Shown here piece after piece: positions 7,368 to 14,409 of a stretch of 15,972 nt of DNA (the first letter of the stretch is position 1; each line of letters begins with the position of its first letter). The notes beneath the pieces are model-generated. The model saw nothing but the letters and a program-made list of their open reading frames with translations, was not told the DNA's origin and made no database searches. Source of the stretch: Planctomycetota bacterium (GTDB lineage: Bacteria > Planctomycetota > UBA1135 > GCA-002686595). The stretch spans positions 1 to 15,972 of the forward strand of contig JAQBVH010000009.1 in assembly GCA_027623615.1 (NCBI GenBank), given 5' to 3'. The position numbers were made by a program, and so were the translations under genes.

Positions 7368-8135
7368 GGCCTCGAGGTCAGCCTCCGGGCGGTGGGCCAG
7401 CTCGAGGACCAGGTGGTCCGCCTCGAGCGAGTTCAGGAACTCGACCAGCGGGCGCCACTCGCCCTCCTGGATCGTCTGCCCGCCGTAGTTGCCGAAGCAG
7501 AAGTGCACTGCGGTCGGCTGCTCGCAGGCGGCGATCACGCGGTTGATCGCCTTCGCCGCAAGGGGACCGTCGGCGGGGTTGCCGGGCACGTTGGCCTCGT
7601 CGACCTGCACGACCGCCGCGGGCAGGCCGCGCACTTGCTCAGCGAGGACGTCAGCGACGGCGAGCGTCAGGGCGTCGAAGTCTCCGTAGTGCTCGTCGAG
7701 CAGGGTGCGCGCCAGCATGTAGGGGCTGGTCAAGGTGAACTTGAACGGTCCGCCGGCCACGTCCGCGGCCCGCTGGCAGTCCGCGACCAGGTCGAGGCTG
7801 CCCTCGCCGAGCGGTCCGCGCACGGCCGCCGCCGGCCGCGCTCGAAAGCCCATCCCGCGCTGCCGCGTGAAGGCCTCCCGGCTCGAGCGCCCGAGCCGCG
7901 TCTCGACCCCCGACATCTGCGTGACGAAGTACTCGATCATCCCATTGGTGTCCGGGTGATCCACGTCGAAGCGGTACAGCTCTCCGTCGGTCGGCAGATC
8001 GATGCCCGCCTGGCGTTGCACGTCGAAGACCACCCGCGTCGCGTCCACGAGTGCCTGCGCGCTGGGCAGGGCGCAGAGCCAGTCCGGGACCGGGTAGGAG
8101 CCGACGGTGGTCGTCAGGATCGCGGGAGCGCTCAT
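7128..8135 (-). CDS. Short MetE-type (core MetE-like) zinc methyltransferase
   Basis: The 335-residue product corresponds to the C-terminal catalytic barrel of cobalamin-independent methionine synthase; the N-terminal half of the ~750-residue classical MetE is absent. Matches are TTVGSYPVPDW near the start, TDGEL (Glu52) and NGMIEYF, QVDEANVPG (Asp179), and the zinc ligands His211 and Cys213 (VHFCFGNYGG), Glu245 (VLELAHRPE) and Cys307 (YVHPDCGFW). All expected zinc residues are therefore present. Short MetE homologues act without methyltetrahydrofolate triglutamate bound to an N-terminal domain. Some use other methyl donors, and the same superfamily holds coenzyme M and UROD-like enzymes, so the donor is open. 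The ATG overlaps the symporter stop (ATGA), indicating translational coupling. The last 240 bp overlap the opposing GT87 frame. Confidence 0.85.
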   Translation of the reverse strand: MSAPAILTTTVGSYPVPDWLCALPSAQALVDATRVVFDVQRQAGIDLPTDGELYRFDVDHPDTNGMIEYFVTQMSGVETRLGRSSREAFTRQRGMGFRARPAAAVRGPLGEGSLDLVADCQRAADVAGGPFKFTLTSPYMLARTLLDEHYGDFDALTLAVADVLAEQVRGLPAAVVQVDEANVPGNPADGPLAAKAINRVIAACEQPTAVHFCFGNYGGQTIQEGEWRPLVEFLNSLEADHLVLELAHRPEADLEALAAVDARLGVGIGVVDIKVNHVETPDEIAAAIERAERALGPGRVKYVHPDCGFWMLPRSIADRKLEALVRGRDRYLGLG

Positions 8136-9763
8136 GCGTCGAGGTCGGCGGCGAAGCGCCGGACGTGATCGGGGTCGGGGGGAGCGGTCAGGCGGCTGAC
8201 CAGGACGAACACAGGCACGTTGACCGCCAGCCCGAGCAGGCCGAGGTCGAACAGGGAGCTGAGCGGTGACGTCGCCGCGCCGAGGGCGCGCGCCGCTGCC
8301 GCGTTCCCGAGCAATGCTGCCGGGATCGGCGTGAACAGGAGCACGGTCACCACGCCCGCCGCCATCCCCGCCAGCATGCCCGCGCGCGTGCCGCGGCGCA
8401 CGAGCAGCATGTCGATCGTCGCCGGCAAGAGCTGAGTCGCGAAGGCGATCGCGGCGAACATCAGGCTGGCGATCATCTCGAGCGGGGAAAATTGGGCGTT
8501 GCCCTGACCTGCGTTGACCAGCGCCAGGGCGACCGCGCTCGTCGCCAGGATCACGCCCCGGCCGACCCAGGCCCGCTTGCGTTCGCTCGCTCCAGGGTCG
8601 ACGAAGCGGTCGAAGATGTCACGGGTCGCGACCGCGCTGACCGCGTGCAGGTTGCTGTCGGCCGTGCTCATCGCGGCCGCCAGGACCGACACGAGGATCA
8701 GCGCCGTGAGGAACAACCCAGGAGCGCCGAGCATGCTCGGCAACAGGTCCTTGGTCATCACGATCACGATCTGGTCGAACGCGCCCACGTCGGGGTGGGG
8801 GACGAGCACTCCCGCGACCATCGTCGGCGGGTAGAGGGCGCGTCCGCCCAGGGCGACCAGGAGGATCCCGAGCAGGAAGCAGGCTGGCAGGATGGTGGCG
8901 AAGGTGACGGCGCTGCGGCGCAGGGTGTCGTCGCTGCGGGCCGCGTAGAAGCGCGCCCACTGGGCCGGATGGATCAGGGAGCCCAGGGAGGCGAACAGGC
9001 AAGCGGTCATCAGCCTGGTCGGCGCCCAGGTGCCCTCGGGGCCGGGGAAGGCGAGGGCCTCCCGCGGCAGGGTCGCGACCTCCCTCCAGAACGCGCCGAG
9101 GCCGCCCATGGAGACCAGCATCGCAGCAGCGATCAGCAACATGCCCGCGAGCAGCAGGACGCCCTGCAGCACGTCGGTCCAGGCCACCGAGCGCATCCCC
9201 CCGACGAGCACGTAGAGCAGCGTGACGAGCGAGAGCAGCCCGGTGCCCCAGGCGAAGGCGCCCTGGGCATCGGGGAACATGCTCTGGGCGAGCAGGCCAC
9301 CCGCCTTGATCTGGATGATCACGTAGGGCAGCGCGTAGAGGAAGCCGACCAGCGCGACCAGGCCGCGCAGCAGCGCGGTGTCGCCGTAGTAGTCGGCGAA
9401 CATGTCCCCCTGGGTCACGTACCCGCGGCGCGCACCGACGCGGCGGATGCGCGCACCGAACAGGTAGATGCAAGCGCCCGCCACGGGCAGGTTCATTGCG
9501 AAGAGCAGGAAGCTCACGCCGTGGCGGTACACGTTGCCGGGGATGCCGAGGATGGCTGCGCTCGAGAAGTAGGTGGCCATGATGGTCATGACCGTCACGA
9601 GGTAGCCCTGGCTGCGGCCGGCGAGGTAGTAGTCCTCTTCCGAGGTCTGGCTCCGGCGCCAGGCGACCACACCCAGGCCGAGCAGGACGAGGAGGTAGGC
9701 GCCGAGGACTACGGCCGCGACGGGGCCGAGCCTGGCCTCGAGGTCGGGCCCGGGCACGCTCAC
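8132..9763 (-). CDS. Sodium:solute symporter (SSS family)
   Basis: A GTG start at 9763 overlaps the stop of the upstream small gene (GTGA), giving 543 residues, normal for the family. The open frame continues upstream to 10018, but that part is out-of-frame with the small membrane protein and is not counted. Family features are the N-terminal helix at ~12-34, SEEDYYLAGRSQ (41-52), MATYFSSAAILGIPG (62-76), the GGMRSVAWTDVLQG signature (188-201) and the Na+-site helix AAAMSTADSNLHAVSAV (363-379). The product is an inner-membrane Na+-coupled importer. The substrate cannot be read from sequence: PanF, PutP and sugar transporters share this fold. A preceding DUF3311-like protein and a following methyltransferase argue for a small organic compound used as or with a methyl donor; this is inference. 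Confidence 0.92.
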   Translation of the reverse strand: MSVPGPDLEARLGPVAAVVLGAYLLVLLGLGVVAWRRSQTSEEDYYLAGRSQGYLVTVMTIMATYFSSAAILGIPGNVYRHGVSFLLFAMNLPVAGACIYLFGARIRRVGARRGYVTQGDMFADYYGDTALLRGLVALVGFLYALPYVIIQIKAGGLLAQSMFPDAQGAFAWGTGLLSLVTLLYVLVGGMRSVAWTDVLQGVLLLAGMLLIAAAMLVSMGGLGAFWREVATLPREALAFPGPEGTWAPTRLMTACLFASLGSLIHPAQWARFYAARSDDTLRRSAVTFATILPACFLLGILLVALGGRALYPPTMVAGVLVPHPDVGAFDQIVIVMTKDLLPSMLGAPGLFLTALILVSVLAAAMSTADSNLHAVSAVATRDIFDRFVDPGASERKRAWVGRGVILATSAVALALVNAGQGNAQFSPLEMIASLMFAAIAFATQLLPATIDMLLVRRGTRAGMLAGMAAGVVTVLLFTPIPAALLGNAAAARALGAATSPLSSLFDLGLLGLAVNVPVFVLVSRLTAPPDPDHVRRFAADLDA

Positions 9764-9993
9764 TCGTCGCGCCCCTTCCAGAGCCAGCGCGCCGCGGCCG
9801 CGACCACCCCCGCTTGGACCGAGCACCACAACAGCCCCCAGAGGTAGAGCTTGGGGACGCCCCAGAGCAGCGGGTCGTCCCCTGGTCCCGACGGGTTGAT
9901 CAGCGCCACCCCCGGACCCGGGCCCATCAGGAGGGCGAGGGCGAAGAGGGCAACCAAGAAGACGCCGAGGCGCTGGGAGGGGCGTTGGGCCAT
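9760..9993 (-). CDS. DUF3311-like small membrane protein, partner of the symporter
   Basis: I chose the ATG at 9993, giving 77 residues (MAQRPSQRLG...). The frame is open to 10092 but the added part is Arg-rich and lacks a membrane character. Two hydrophobic helices are visible, at ~9-30 and ~47-68, joined by a loop with the PLLWGVPKLYLWGLLW pattern that resembles DUF3311 (P-x-x-x-G-x-P followed by aromatic residues). Such two-helix proteins are often encoded directly before an SSS transporter, as YhdT is before PanF, and are thought to be accessory subunits. The stop overlaps the symporter GTG by 4 nt. No clear Shine-Dalgarno sequence precedes the ATG; a dyad at 9997-10009 sits there instead. 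Confidence 0.7.
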   Translation of the reverse strand: MAQRPSQRLGVFLVALFALALLMGPGPGVALINPSGPGDDPLLWGVPKLYLWGLLWCSVQAGVVAAAARWLWKGRDE

Positions 9994-9996
9994 GGG

Positions 9997-10009
9997 TCGG
10001 TCTGACCGA
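9997..10009. promoter_or_regulatory. 13-bp dyad immediately before the symporter operon
   Basis: TCGGTC-T-GACCGA is a perfect inverted repeat with 6-bp arms, three bases upstream of the ATG at 9993. A TACGAT -10-like hexamer lies upstream on the minus strand at 10017-10022, so the dyad would fall in the first transcribed bases and could be an operator. This rests on position and symmetry alone. Confidence 0.3.
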
Positions 10010-10016
10010 GGCGCAC

Positions 10017-10022
10017 ATCGTA
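10017..10022 (-). promoter_or_regulatory. Possible -10 box (TACGAT) of the symporter operon
   Basis: TACGAT on the minus strand matches the -10 consensus at four of six bases and fits TANNNT, but it is 23 nt from the ATG, so a short leader is expected, unlike the leaderless genes here. No good -35 hexamer is found 16-18 bp upstream. It overlaps a small dyad, CGTAG-ag-CTACG (10019-10030). Confidence 0.25.
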
Positions 10023-10030
10023 GAGCTACG

Positions 10031-10439
10031 TCATGTCCCGGGGCTTGTCTTCTCCTTCCCATTCGGCCCCGTGAGCGCCGAGACGTGCGCACGGTGGCGC
10101 TCGTTCGAGCGCTGGCGCACGGCGTTGGGGGGCGTCATCAGCGCGGCACAAAGTTGCCTCGATCTCGAAGCGCTGAATCCAGAGGCTTCCCTGGGTTTTC
10201 CCGTGGCCCCATCCGTCTGGAGTTCTAGAGATCGATGTGCGGCGCTTCCCGCCGCTCGCCTCGGACACCGAGGTCGTCGCGCTCCTCGCCAGCTCGCAAC
10301 TTGCACGGCGCGACGAACTCTCGGGCGACCCACGTGGTCTCGAAGTCCGGGAGCGCGGGATGCGTGTGCACGGACCAAGGCGTCTGTTCACGGCGCCGTG
10401 GTTCGCAGTGGGATCCCCAGCGCCCGTCCCACCACCTCT
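10031..10439. other. Gene-poor stretch between symporter operon and secreted protein
   Basis: No protein, tRNA or insertion-sequence remnant is recognised in these ~410 bp. Two further inverted repeats are visible: GCGCTCG-tt-CGAGCGC (10097-10112) and CCTCGG-aca-CCGAGG (10259-10273). A short open frame from about 10234, with strong G/C at third codon positions for its first ~20 codons, carries no recognisable motif and runs out of frame into the next gene. The stretch presumably holds the promoters of both flanking divergent units, but apart from TACGAT at its left edge I cannot place them. Confidence 0.4.
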
Positions 10440-10445
10440 AGGAGA
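10440..10445 (+). promoter_or_regulatory. Strong Shine-Dalgarno site (AGGAGA) of the small secreted protein
   Basis: AGGAGA lies 5 nt before the ATG at 10451. It is the clearest Shine-Dalgarno sequence in the window and contrasts with the missing ones before the genes that appear leaderless. Confidence 0.6.
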
Positions 10446-10450
10446 GAACC

Positions 10451-10945
10451 ATGATCCGCAAGCTTCCCTTGCTCGCCCCCGCCTTGCTCGCCGCCGCCAT
10501 CGCTCTGCCGAATCTGGCGACCGCTGATCGTGACAGCCTCGGCCCCCCCGAGATCGTCGACCCGGTCCCGATGTACCCCGTGATCAGCTACGACGTCAGC
10601 GGGCACGCCTTCTGGGGACCGGTCGCCCAGCACCTGGTGATCTACTCGAACGGACGCGCGCAGCTCTCGCATGCGGTCGGCTATGGGCAAGCTCCCTATG
10701 CCTTCGCGGCCTACCTCGATCCGGCCCTCGTGCAGCGGGTCCTGGCCCAGCTGCAAGACCTCGCCTACCTGCCGGACGAGAGCTGGGAGATCGCCGACCT
10801 TCCCCTGCAGACCCTGACGACCTTCGACGGTCAGTTCGGCCGCTCGACCTCCTGGTGGGGCGGCTTCGAGGGCCACGGCGACATCGAGGACGTCCTCGCG
10901 GGCCTGATCGAGGAGGTCTTCCCCCAGGCACCGGGCAACGACTAG
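10451..10945 (+). CDS. Small secreted protein of unknown function
   Basis: The 164-residue product has a clear Sec signal peptide (MIRKLPLLAPALLAAAIALP) with a likely cut after LATA at residue 25. The mature protein of ~139 residues begins DRDSLGPPEIVDPVPMYP. It includes YSNGRAQLSHAVGYG, a YLDPALVQRVLAQLQDL segment and a conserved-looking TSWWGGFEGHGDIEDVL near the end. It has no cysteine in the mature part and no transmembrane helix. I do not recognise the family. The strong Shine-Dalgarno sequence and even codon use support a real gene. It stands alone: divergent from the symporter operon and convergent, with 10 bp between stops, with the flippase-like gene. Confidence 0.8.
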   Translation: MIRKLPLLAPALLAAAIALPNLATADRDSLGPPEIVDPVPMYPVISYDVSGHAFWGPVAQHLVIYSNGRAQLSHAVGYGQAPYAFAAYLDPALVQRVLAQLQDLAYLPDESWEIADLPLQTLTTFDGQFGRSTSWWGGFEGHGDIEDVLAGLIEEVFPQAPGND

Positions 10946-10950
10946 CCCGC

Positions 10951-10964
10951 GCGGTTCAGACCGC
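10951..10964. other. Small hairpin at the convergent gene ends
   Basis: GCGGT-tcag-ACCGC covers the junction between the secreted-protein gene and the flippase-like gene, its loop containing the latter's stop codon. Five G+C-rich pairs with a 4-nt loop could form in transcripts from either side. There is no T tract, so calling it a terminator would be guesswork. Confidence 0.2.
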
Positions 10965-11987
10965 CGGCGTCGCGCTGAGCGCGCGGCGCCGGCGCTTGTG
11001 CATCCCGAGCGCGATCAAGCCGACGCCCATCGCGAACCAAAGGGTGCACAGGCGCACCAGGAGCGTCGCGGTCGTCGCCCGCGCCGTGGCCGTGGCGGCG
11101 GCAACTCCGAGCGCCAGATAGCGTTCCCGCAAGAGCCCGATCATCAAGCCCTCCGTCAGGCCGAGCCCACCCGGGAAGATGATGGCCACTGCGCCCGCGA
11201 CCGCCGACAGGGCGAAGACGAAGACGCCGAAGAGGTAGGGCACGCCTGGCGTGAGTGTGTTCGCGAACCACCAGAACGCCGTGCACTCGAGGCCCCAGCC
11301 GACGGTCGCCACCACCGTGGGCAAGACGAGCTCTCGCGGCGCCATCAGCACCCGGGTCGAACCGAGGGCGACCTCGATCTTGTCCGCTGCCCTGCCCACG
11401 ACCGGCAAGCTTCGCATCAGCGCGACCCCTGCTGCGCCGGCGCGCCGCGACGAGAGGCCGACCACGAGCACTCCGCAGAGGGCCAAGGTGCCCCAGAAGA
11501 CCCAGGCGTACTCGGGGGCAGTGGCCAGACCGCCTACGGCGATCAGCACGAGGAACCCGAGCAGGTCGGTGAAGCGCTCTGCGACCACGATTGGAGCAGT
11601 ACGTGCCACGGGCGTGCCGTCGATCTCCTTGATCAGCCACGACTTGAGCGCCTCGCCCATCTTGCCCGGAGTCACGGTGAGGGCGCGGCCCGCCAGGTGG
11701 ATGCGGAAGGAGTCCCCGCGTTCGAGCTGGACGCCGAGCAGCGTCCGGTAGCGCTCCCAGCGCAGGAAGCGGATCAGGTAGTTGACGAAGCTGAGGCCGC
11801 ACGCGGCAGGCACGAGCCACCAGGGCACGTCGCCGATCGCCTCGGCGATGCCCGGGAGGTCGGCCCACAGGGCGAGGCCCGCGTAGAGCACGAGGCCGAT
11901 CAGGACACCGAAGAGCAGGCGCCGCTGCAGCTTGCCAGCGTCGAGCGGCGCCTCGTCCGGCGCGGGGTCCGCCGCGGTCTGCTTCAA
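10956..11987 (-). CDS. UPF0104/lysylphosphatidylglycerol-synthase-type membrane protein, TTG start
   Basis: The frame is open to 12563, but everything upstream of 11987 is antiporter sequence in another frame. The first sensible start is TTG at 11987, overlapping the antiporter stop by 4 nt (TTGA), giving 343 residues. No in-frame ATG occurs before the first helix. The protein is polytopic with motifs of the UPF0104 family (YbhN and the transmembrane half of MprF): NYLIRFLRWERYRTLLG (69-85), HLAGRALTVTPGKMGEALKS (97-116), VVAERFTDLLG and FPGGLGLTEG (~276-285). Family members are lipid flippases or transporters of envelope lipids; the catalytic MprF domain is absent. Co-expression with the Na+/H+ antiporter is implied by the overlap; a common task is not obvious. 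Confidence 0.85.
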   Translation of the reverse strand: MKQTAADPAPDEAPLDAGKLQRRLLFGVLIGLVLYAGLALWADLPGIAEAIGDVPWWLVPAACGLSFVNYLIRFLRWERYRTLLGVQLERGDSFRIHLAGRALTVTPGKMGEALKSWLIKEIDGTPVARTAPIVVAERFTDLLGFLVLIAVGGLATAPEYAWVFWGTLALCGVLVVGLSSRRAGAAGVALMRSLPVVGRAADKIEVALGSTRVLMAPRELVLPTVVATVGWGLECTAFWWFANTLTPGVPYLFGVFVFALSAVAGAVAIIFPGGLGLTEGLMIGLLRERYLALGVAAATATARATTATLLVRLCTLWFAMGVGLIALGMHKRRRRALSATPAV

Positions 11988-14299
11988 GCCGCGAGCGGGC
12001 CGTCGTCGGCGCGCTGGCCCTTCCAGAGAACGATTGCCGTCAGGGCCGCGCACCCGAGCAGCAGGCTGAGCCAGGGCGAGAGGCCGAGGATGACCGCCGG
12101 CAGGTAGCCGCAGAGCAGGGCGACGACCATCGTGGTGATCGCGTACGGCATCTGCGTGCGCACGTGGTCGACGTGATCGGACGCGCAGGCGATCGAGGAC
12201 ATCACCGTGGTGTCGGAGATCGGCGAGCAGTGGTCGCCAAAGATCGCGCCCTCGAGCACGGCGCCGATCGAGACGACGACCATCATCTCGCCGCCGAAGC
12301 CGGGGAGGGTCTCGCCCATGTGGAAGGCCAGGCCGACGACGAGCGGCAAGAGGATCGTCATCGTGCTCCAGGAGGAGCCGGTCGAGAAGGCGACGAAGCC
12401 GGAGAGGGCGAACAGGATCACCGGCAGGAGCAGCGGGTTGATGCTGTCGCCGAGGAGCACGGCGAGGTACTCGGCCGTGTTCAGGTCCCCGCAGATCGCG
12501 CCGATCGACCAGGCGAGGTAGAGGATGATCAGGGCGACCCCCATCGAGCGCAGGCTGGCCCAAGCAGAGCTTGGGATCTCGCCGCGCAGCCCCACAGCCG
12601 CGGCCATCACGGCGGCGACGACCAGGCCGGCGAGGCTGCCGTACATCAGGGGGTCGAAGCCGCTGCCGTCGTAGAGGACGGTCGTGGCGCCCTCGATCGT
12701 GAAGAGGCTGGCGCCCAGCTCGTGCCCGCCCCCGGCGAAGAAGATGTAGCCGAGGGTCGTGAACACGAACACGAGGATCGGGACCAGGGCCATCGAGGCC
12801 TTGGGAGTCACCTTCGGCGAGGCTTCGAGTTCGGTGGCCTCCTTACCGACCATGGGCTTGGCGCCTTCGCGCAGCACCTGACCAGCGCGTGCCCGCCGCT
12901 CGGCCGTCAGCATGGGGCCGAAGTCGCGACCGGTGAACACGATCAACCCTACGAAGAAGAGCGTGAACAGACAGTAGAAGCGGTAGGGCAGCGTGCGCAG
13001 GAAGATCTCGTAGCCCTGGTCGGGCGACAGGCCTGCGTCGGGGAGCTGGGCGCTGAAGGTCGAGACCTCGAACGCGATCCAGGTCGAGAGGATCGAGATG
13101 CCCGCGACGGGCGCGGCCGTCGAGTCGACGATGTACGCCAGCTTCTCCCGCGCCACCTTGAACTTGTCGGTCAGCGAGCGCATCGTCGAGCCGACCAGGA
13201 TCGAGTTGGCGTAGTCGTCGAAGAAGATCGCCAGGCCCATGAACCAGGTGGCGATCTGCGTGCGCCGCGCGTCCTTGGCGAGCCTGGCGATGCGCTGCAT
13301 CAGCCCGTGGATGCCGCCCGCCTTGATGATCACGCCGACCATGGCGAGCATGAAGATCACGAAGGCCACGATCTTCTGTCGGTCGCTGTCGATGAGCTCG
13401 TTCCAGAGGTAGATGTCGAAGACACCGCGCAGCCCGGGGAAGGCAGCCCCGAAGATGCCCTGCCCCGCGACGACCAGGACGAGCACGGAGCCGACGAGCA
13501 CCCCCGCAAGGAGCGCGAGCACCGGCTGGCGCAGGATGATCGCGAGCAGGATCGCGACCAGGGGCGGCAGCAGCGAGGTGCCTCCCGGCGCGGGGGATTT
13601 ACCCCAGGCCCAGACCAGGCGACCGTCGGGCAGGTCGACGGCCAGCTGAACCGCGCCCTGGGTCAGGTACGCGCCGGTAACCGCGACGAGGCCGAAGTCC
13701 TCCTTCACGTAGGCGTCGAGCCCTGGTTCGGGCTGGGTGTGTTCGAGCACCCGGAAGCCCCCGTCGTCCGCGCCGATCGCCCGTAGTCCGCGCAGGACCG
13801 AGCCGGCCAGGTCGGCGTGGAGCTTGGGGTCCTGCGTACCCATCATCAGGGTCTGCTCGAGCAGGCGGACCCGGACCAGCTTGCCCAGGTCCTCGTCCTC
13901 CTGGGCGTCATCGGCGATCAGCTCCCAGAGCGTGGGAGGGGTCGGGTCGCCCTCCTTGCGTTTCCGGTCGGGGAGCGGCTTGCCAGGGACGTCCGCGCCC
14001 TCGGCCGGAACGAGCCGTGACAGGAGGGCGGGCAGGCGCATGTCCACCGTGGTGCCGGCAAGATCGCCGTCGCGGTAGGTCACCTCGAAGCGATGACCAT
14101 TGCGGCCCGTGATCTCGGCGTGCACCTCACCGTCCTCGGTGCGCAGCGTGACCACGTCGCCGACGTCGACGGTGTAGGCCTGCTCGTTCAGGACTGCTGC
14201 CGCGTGCAGGGCCGCCAGGCGGGTCGCGTCAGGCTGCGGAACGAGGAACAGGCCGACGATCACGACCGCGAAGGCGGCCAGGGGGAGCGCGCGGGTCAT
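11984..14299 (-). CDS. NhaC-family Na+/H+ antiporter with long N-terminal extension
   Basis: The 771-residue protein has a signal-anchor-like N-terminus (residues 4-20), then ~220 mostly hydrophilic residues, then an NhaC-type transport domain from ~243. Transport motifs are AIFFDDYANSILVGSTMRSL (357-376), IVDSTAAPVAGISI, FSTGSSWSTMTILLP (638-652) and GAIFGDHCSPISDTTVMSS (684-702). These are typical of pfam Na_H_antiporter, which exchanges cytoplasmic Na+ for H+. Plain NhaC proteins are ~450-530 residues. The extension contains VDVGDVVTLRTEDGEVHAEITG (43-64), reminiscent of a small beta-barrel, and a charged segment KPLPDRKRKEGDPTPP. It is predicted outside the membrane, with role unknown. 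The ATG is preceded at 7 nt by TAGGCT. The next gene overlaps by 4 nt. Confidence 0.9.
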   Translation of the reverse strand: MTRALPLAAFAVVIVGLFLVPQPDATRLAALHAAAVLNEQAYTVDVGDVVTLRTEDGEVHAEITGRNGHRFEVTYRDGDLAGTTVDMRLPALLSRLVPAEGADVPGKPLPDRKRKEGDPTPPTLWELIADDAQEDEDLGKLVRVRLLEQTLMMGTQDPKLHADLAGSVLRGLRAIGADDGGFRVLEHTQPEPGLDAYVKEDFGLVAVTGAYLTQGAVQLAVDLPDGRLVWAWGKSPAPGGTSLLPPLVAILLAIILRQPVLALLAGVLVGSVLVLVVAGQGIFGAAFPGLRGVFDIYLWNELIDSDRQKIVAFVIFMLAMVGVIIKAGGIHGLMQRIARLAKDARRTQIATWFMGLAIFFDDYANSILVGSTMRSLTDKFKVAREKLAYIVDSTAAPVAGISILSTWIAFEVSTFSAQLPDAGLSPDQGYEIFLRTLPYRFYCLFTLFFVGLIVFTGRDFGPMLTAERRARAGQVLREGAKPMVGKEATELEASPKVTPKASMALVPILVFVFTTLGYIFFAGGGHELGASLFTIEGATTVLYDGSGFDPLMYGSLAGLVVAAVMAAAVGLRGEIPSSAWASLRSMGVALIILYLAWSIGAICGDLNTAEYLAVLLGDSINPLLLPVILFALSGFVAFSTGSSWSTMTILLPLVVGLAFHMGETLPGFGGEMMVVVSIGAVLEGAIFGDHCSPISDTTVMSSIACASDHVDHVRTQMPYAITTMVVALLCGYLPAVILGLSPWLSLLLGCAALTAIVLWKGQRADDGPLAA

Positions 14300-14306
14300 G
14301 GCTCGG

Positions 14307-14312
14307 AGCCTA
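14307..14312 (-). promoter_or_regulatory. Putative leaderless -10 box (TAGGCT) of the antiporter operon
   Basis: On the minus strand TAGGCT is followed by 7 nt and the ATG at 14299. Spacing and form equal the box before the thioredoxin-like gene. No Shine-Dalgarno sequence is present in the gap. Confidence 0.45.
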
Positions 14313-14347
14313 GCGAGCGCCGGGGCGGGGGGCTACCCTGCCGCCTT

Positions 14348-14363
14348 CCCGCCTCGAGGCGGG
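14348..14363. promoter_or_regulatory. Perfect 16-bp palindrome in the divergent intergenic region
   Basis: CCCGCCTCGAGGCGGG is fully self-complementary and sits in the 110-bp gap between the antiporter and the coiled-coil gene, 48 bp from the antiporter start and 46 bp from the other. That central place would suit a regulator acting on both promoters. G+C-rich palindromes also arise by chance in such DNA, so function is tentative. Confidence 0.35.
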
Positions 14364-14409
14364 CCTCCGCTGGCCGCCGAAGGCTGGCCACCGAAGCTGG
14401 ACTCGCACC

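Noticed and set aside
8492..9847. Plus-strand open frame of ~450 codons opposite the symporter gene
   Set aside because: The translation is a His/Glu/Arg/Gln-rich antisense artefact of a hydrophobic membrane gene.
10031..10450. tRNA or small coding gene in the gene-poor stretch
   Set aside because: GGTTCGCAGTGG near 10410 looks slightly like a T-arm, but no matching acceptor or anticodon arms are found; the short frame at ~10234 has no recognisable motif or initiation signal.
12164..13786. Plus-strand open frame of ~540 codons opposite the antiporter
   Set aside because: Same kind of antisense artefact; the minus strand carries the unmistakable NhaC motifs.
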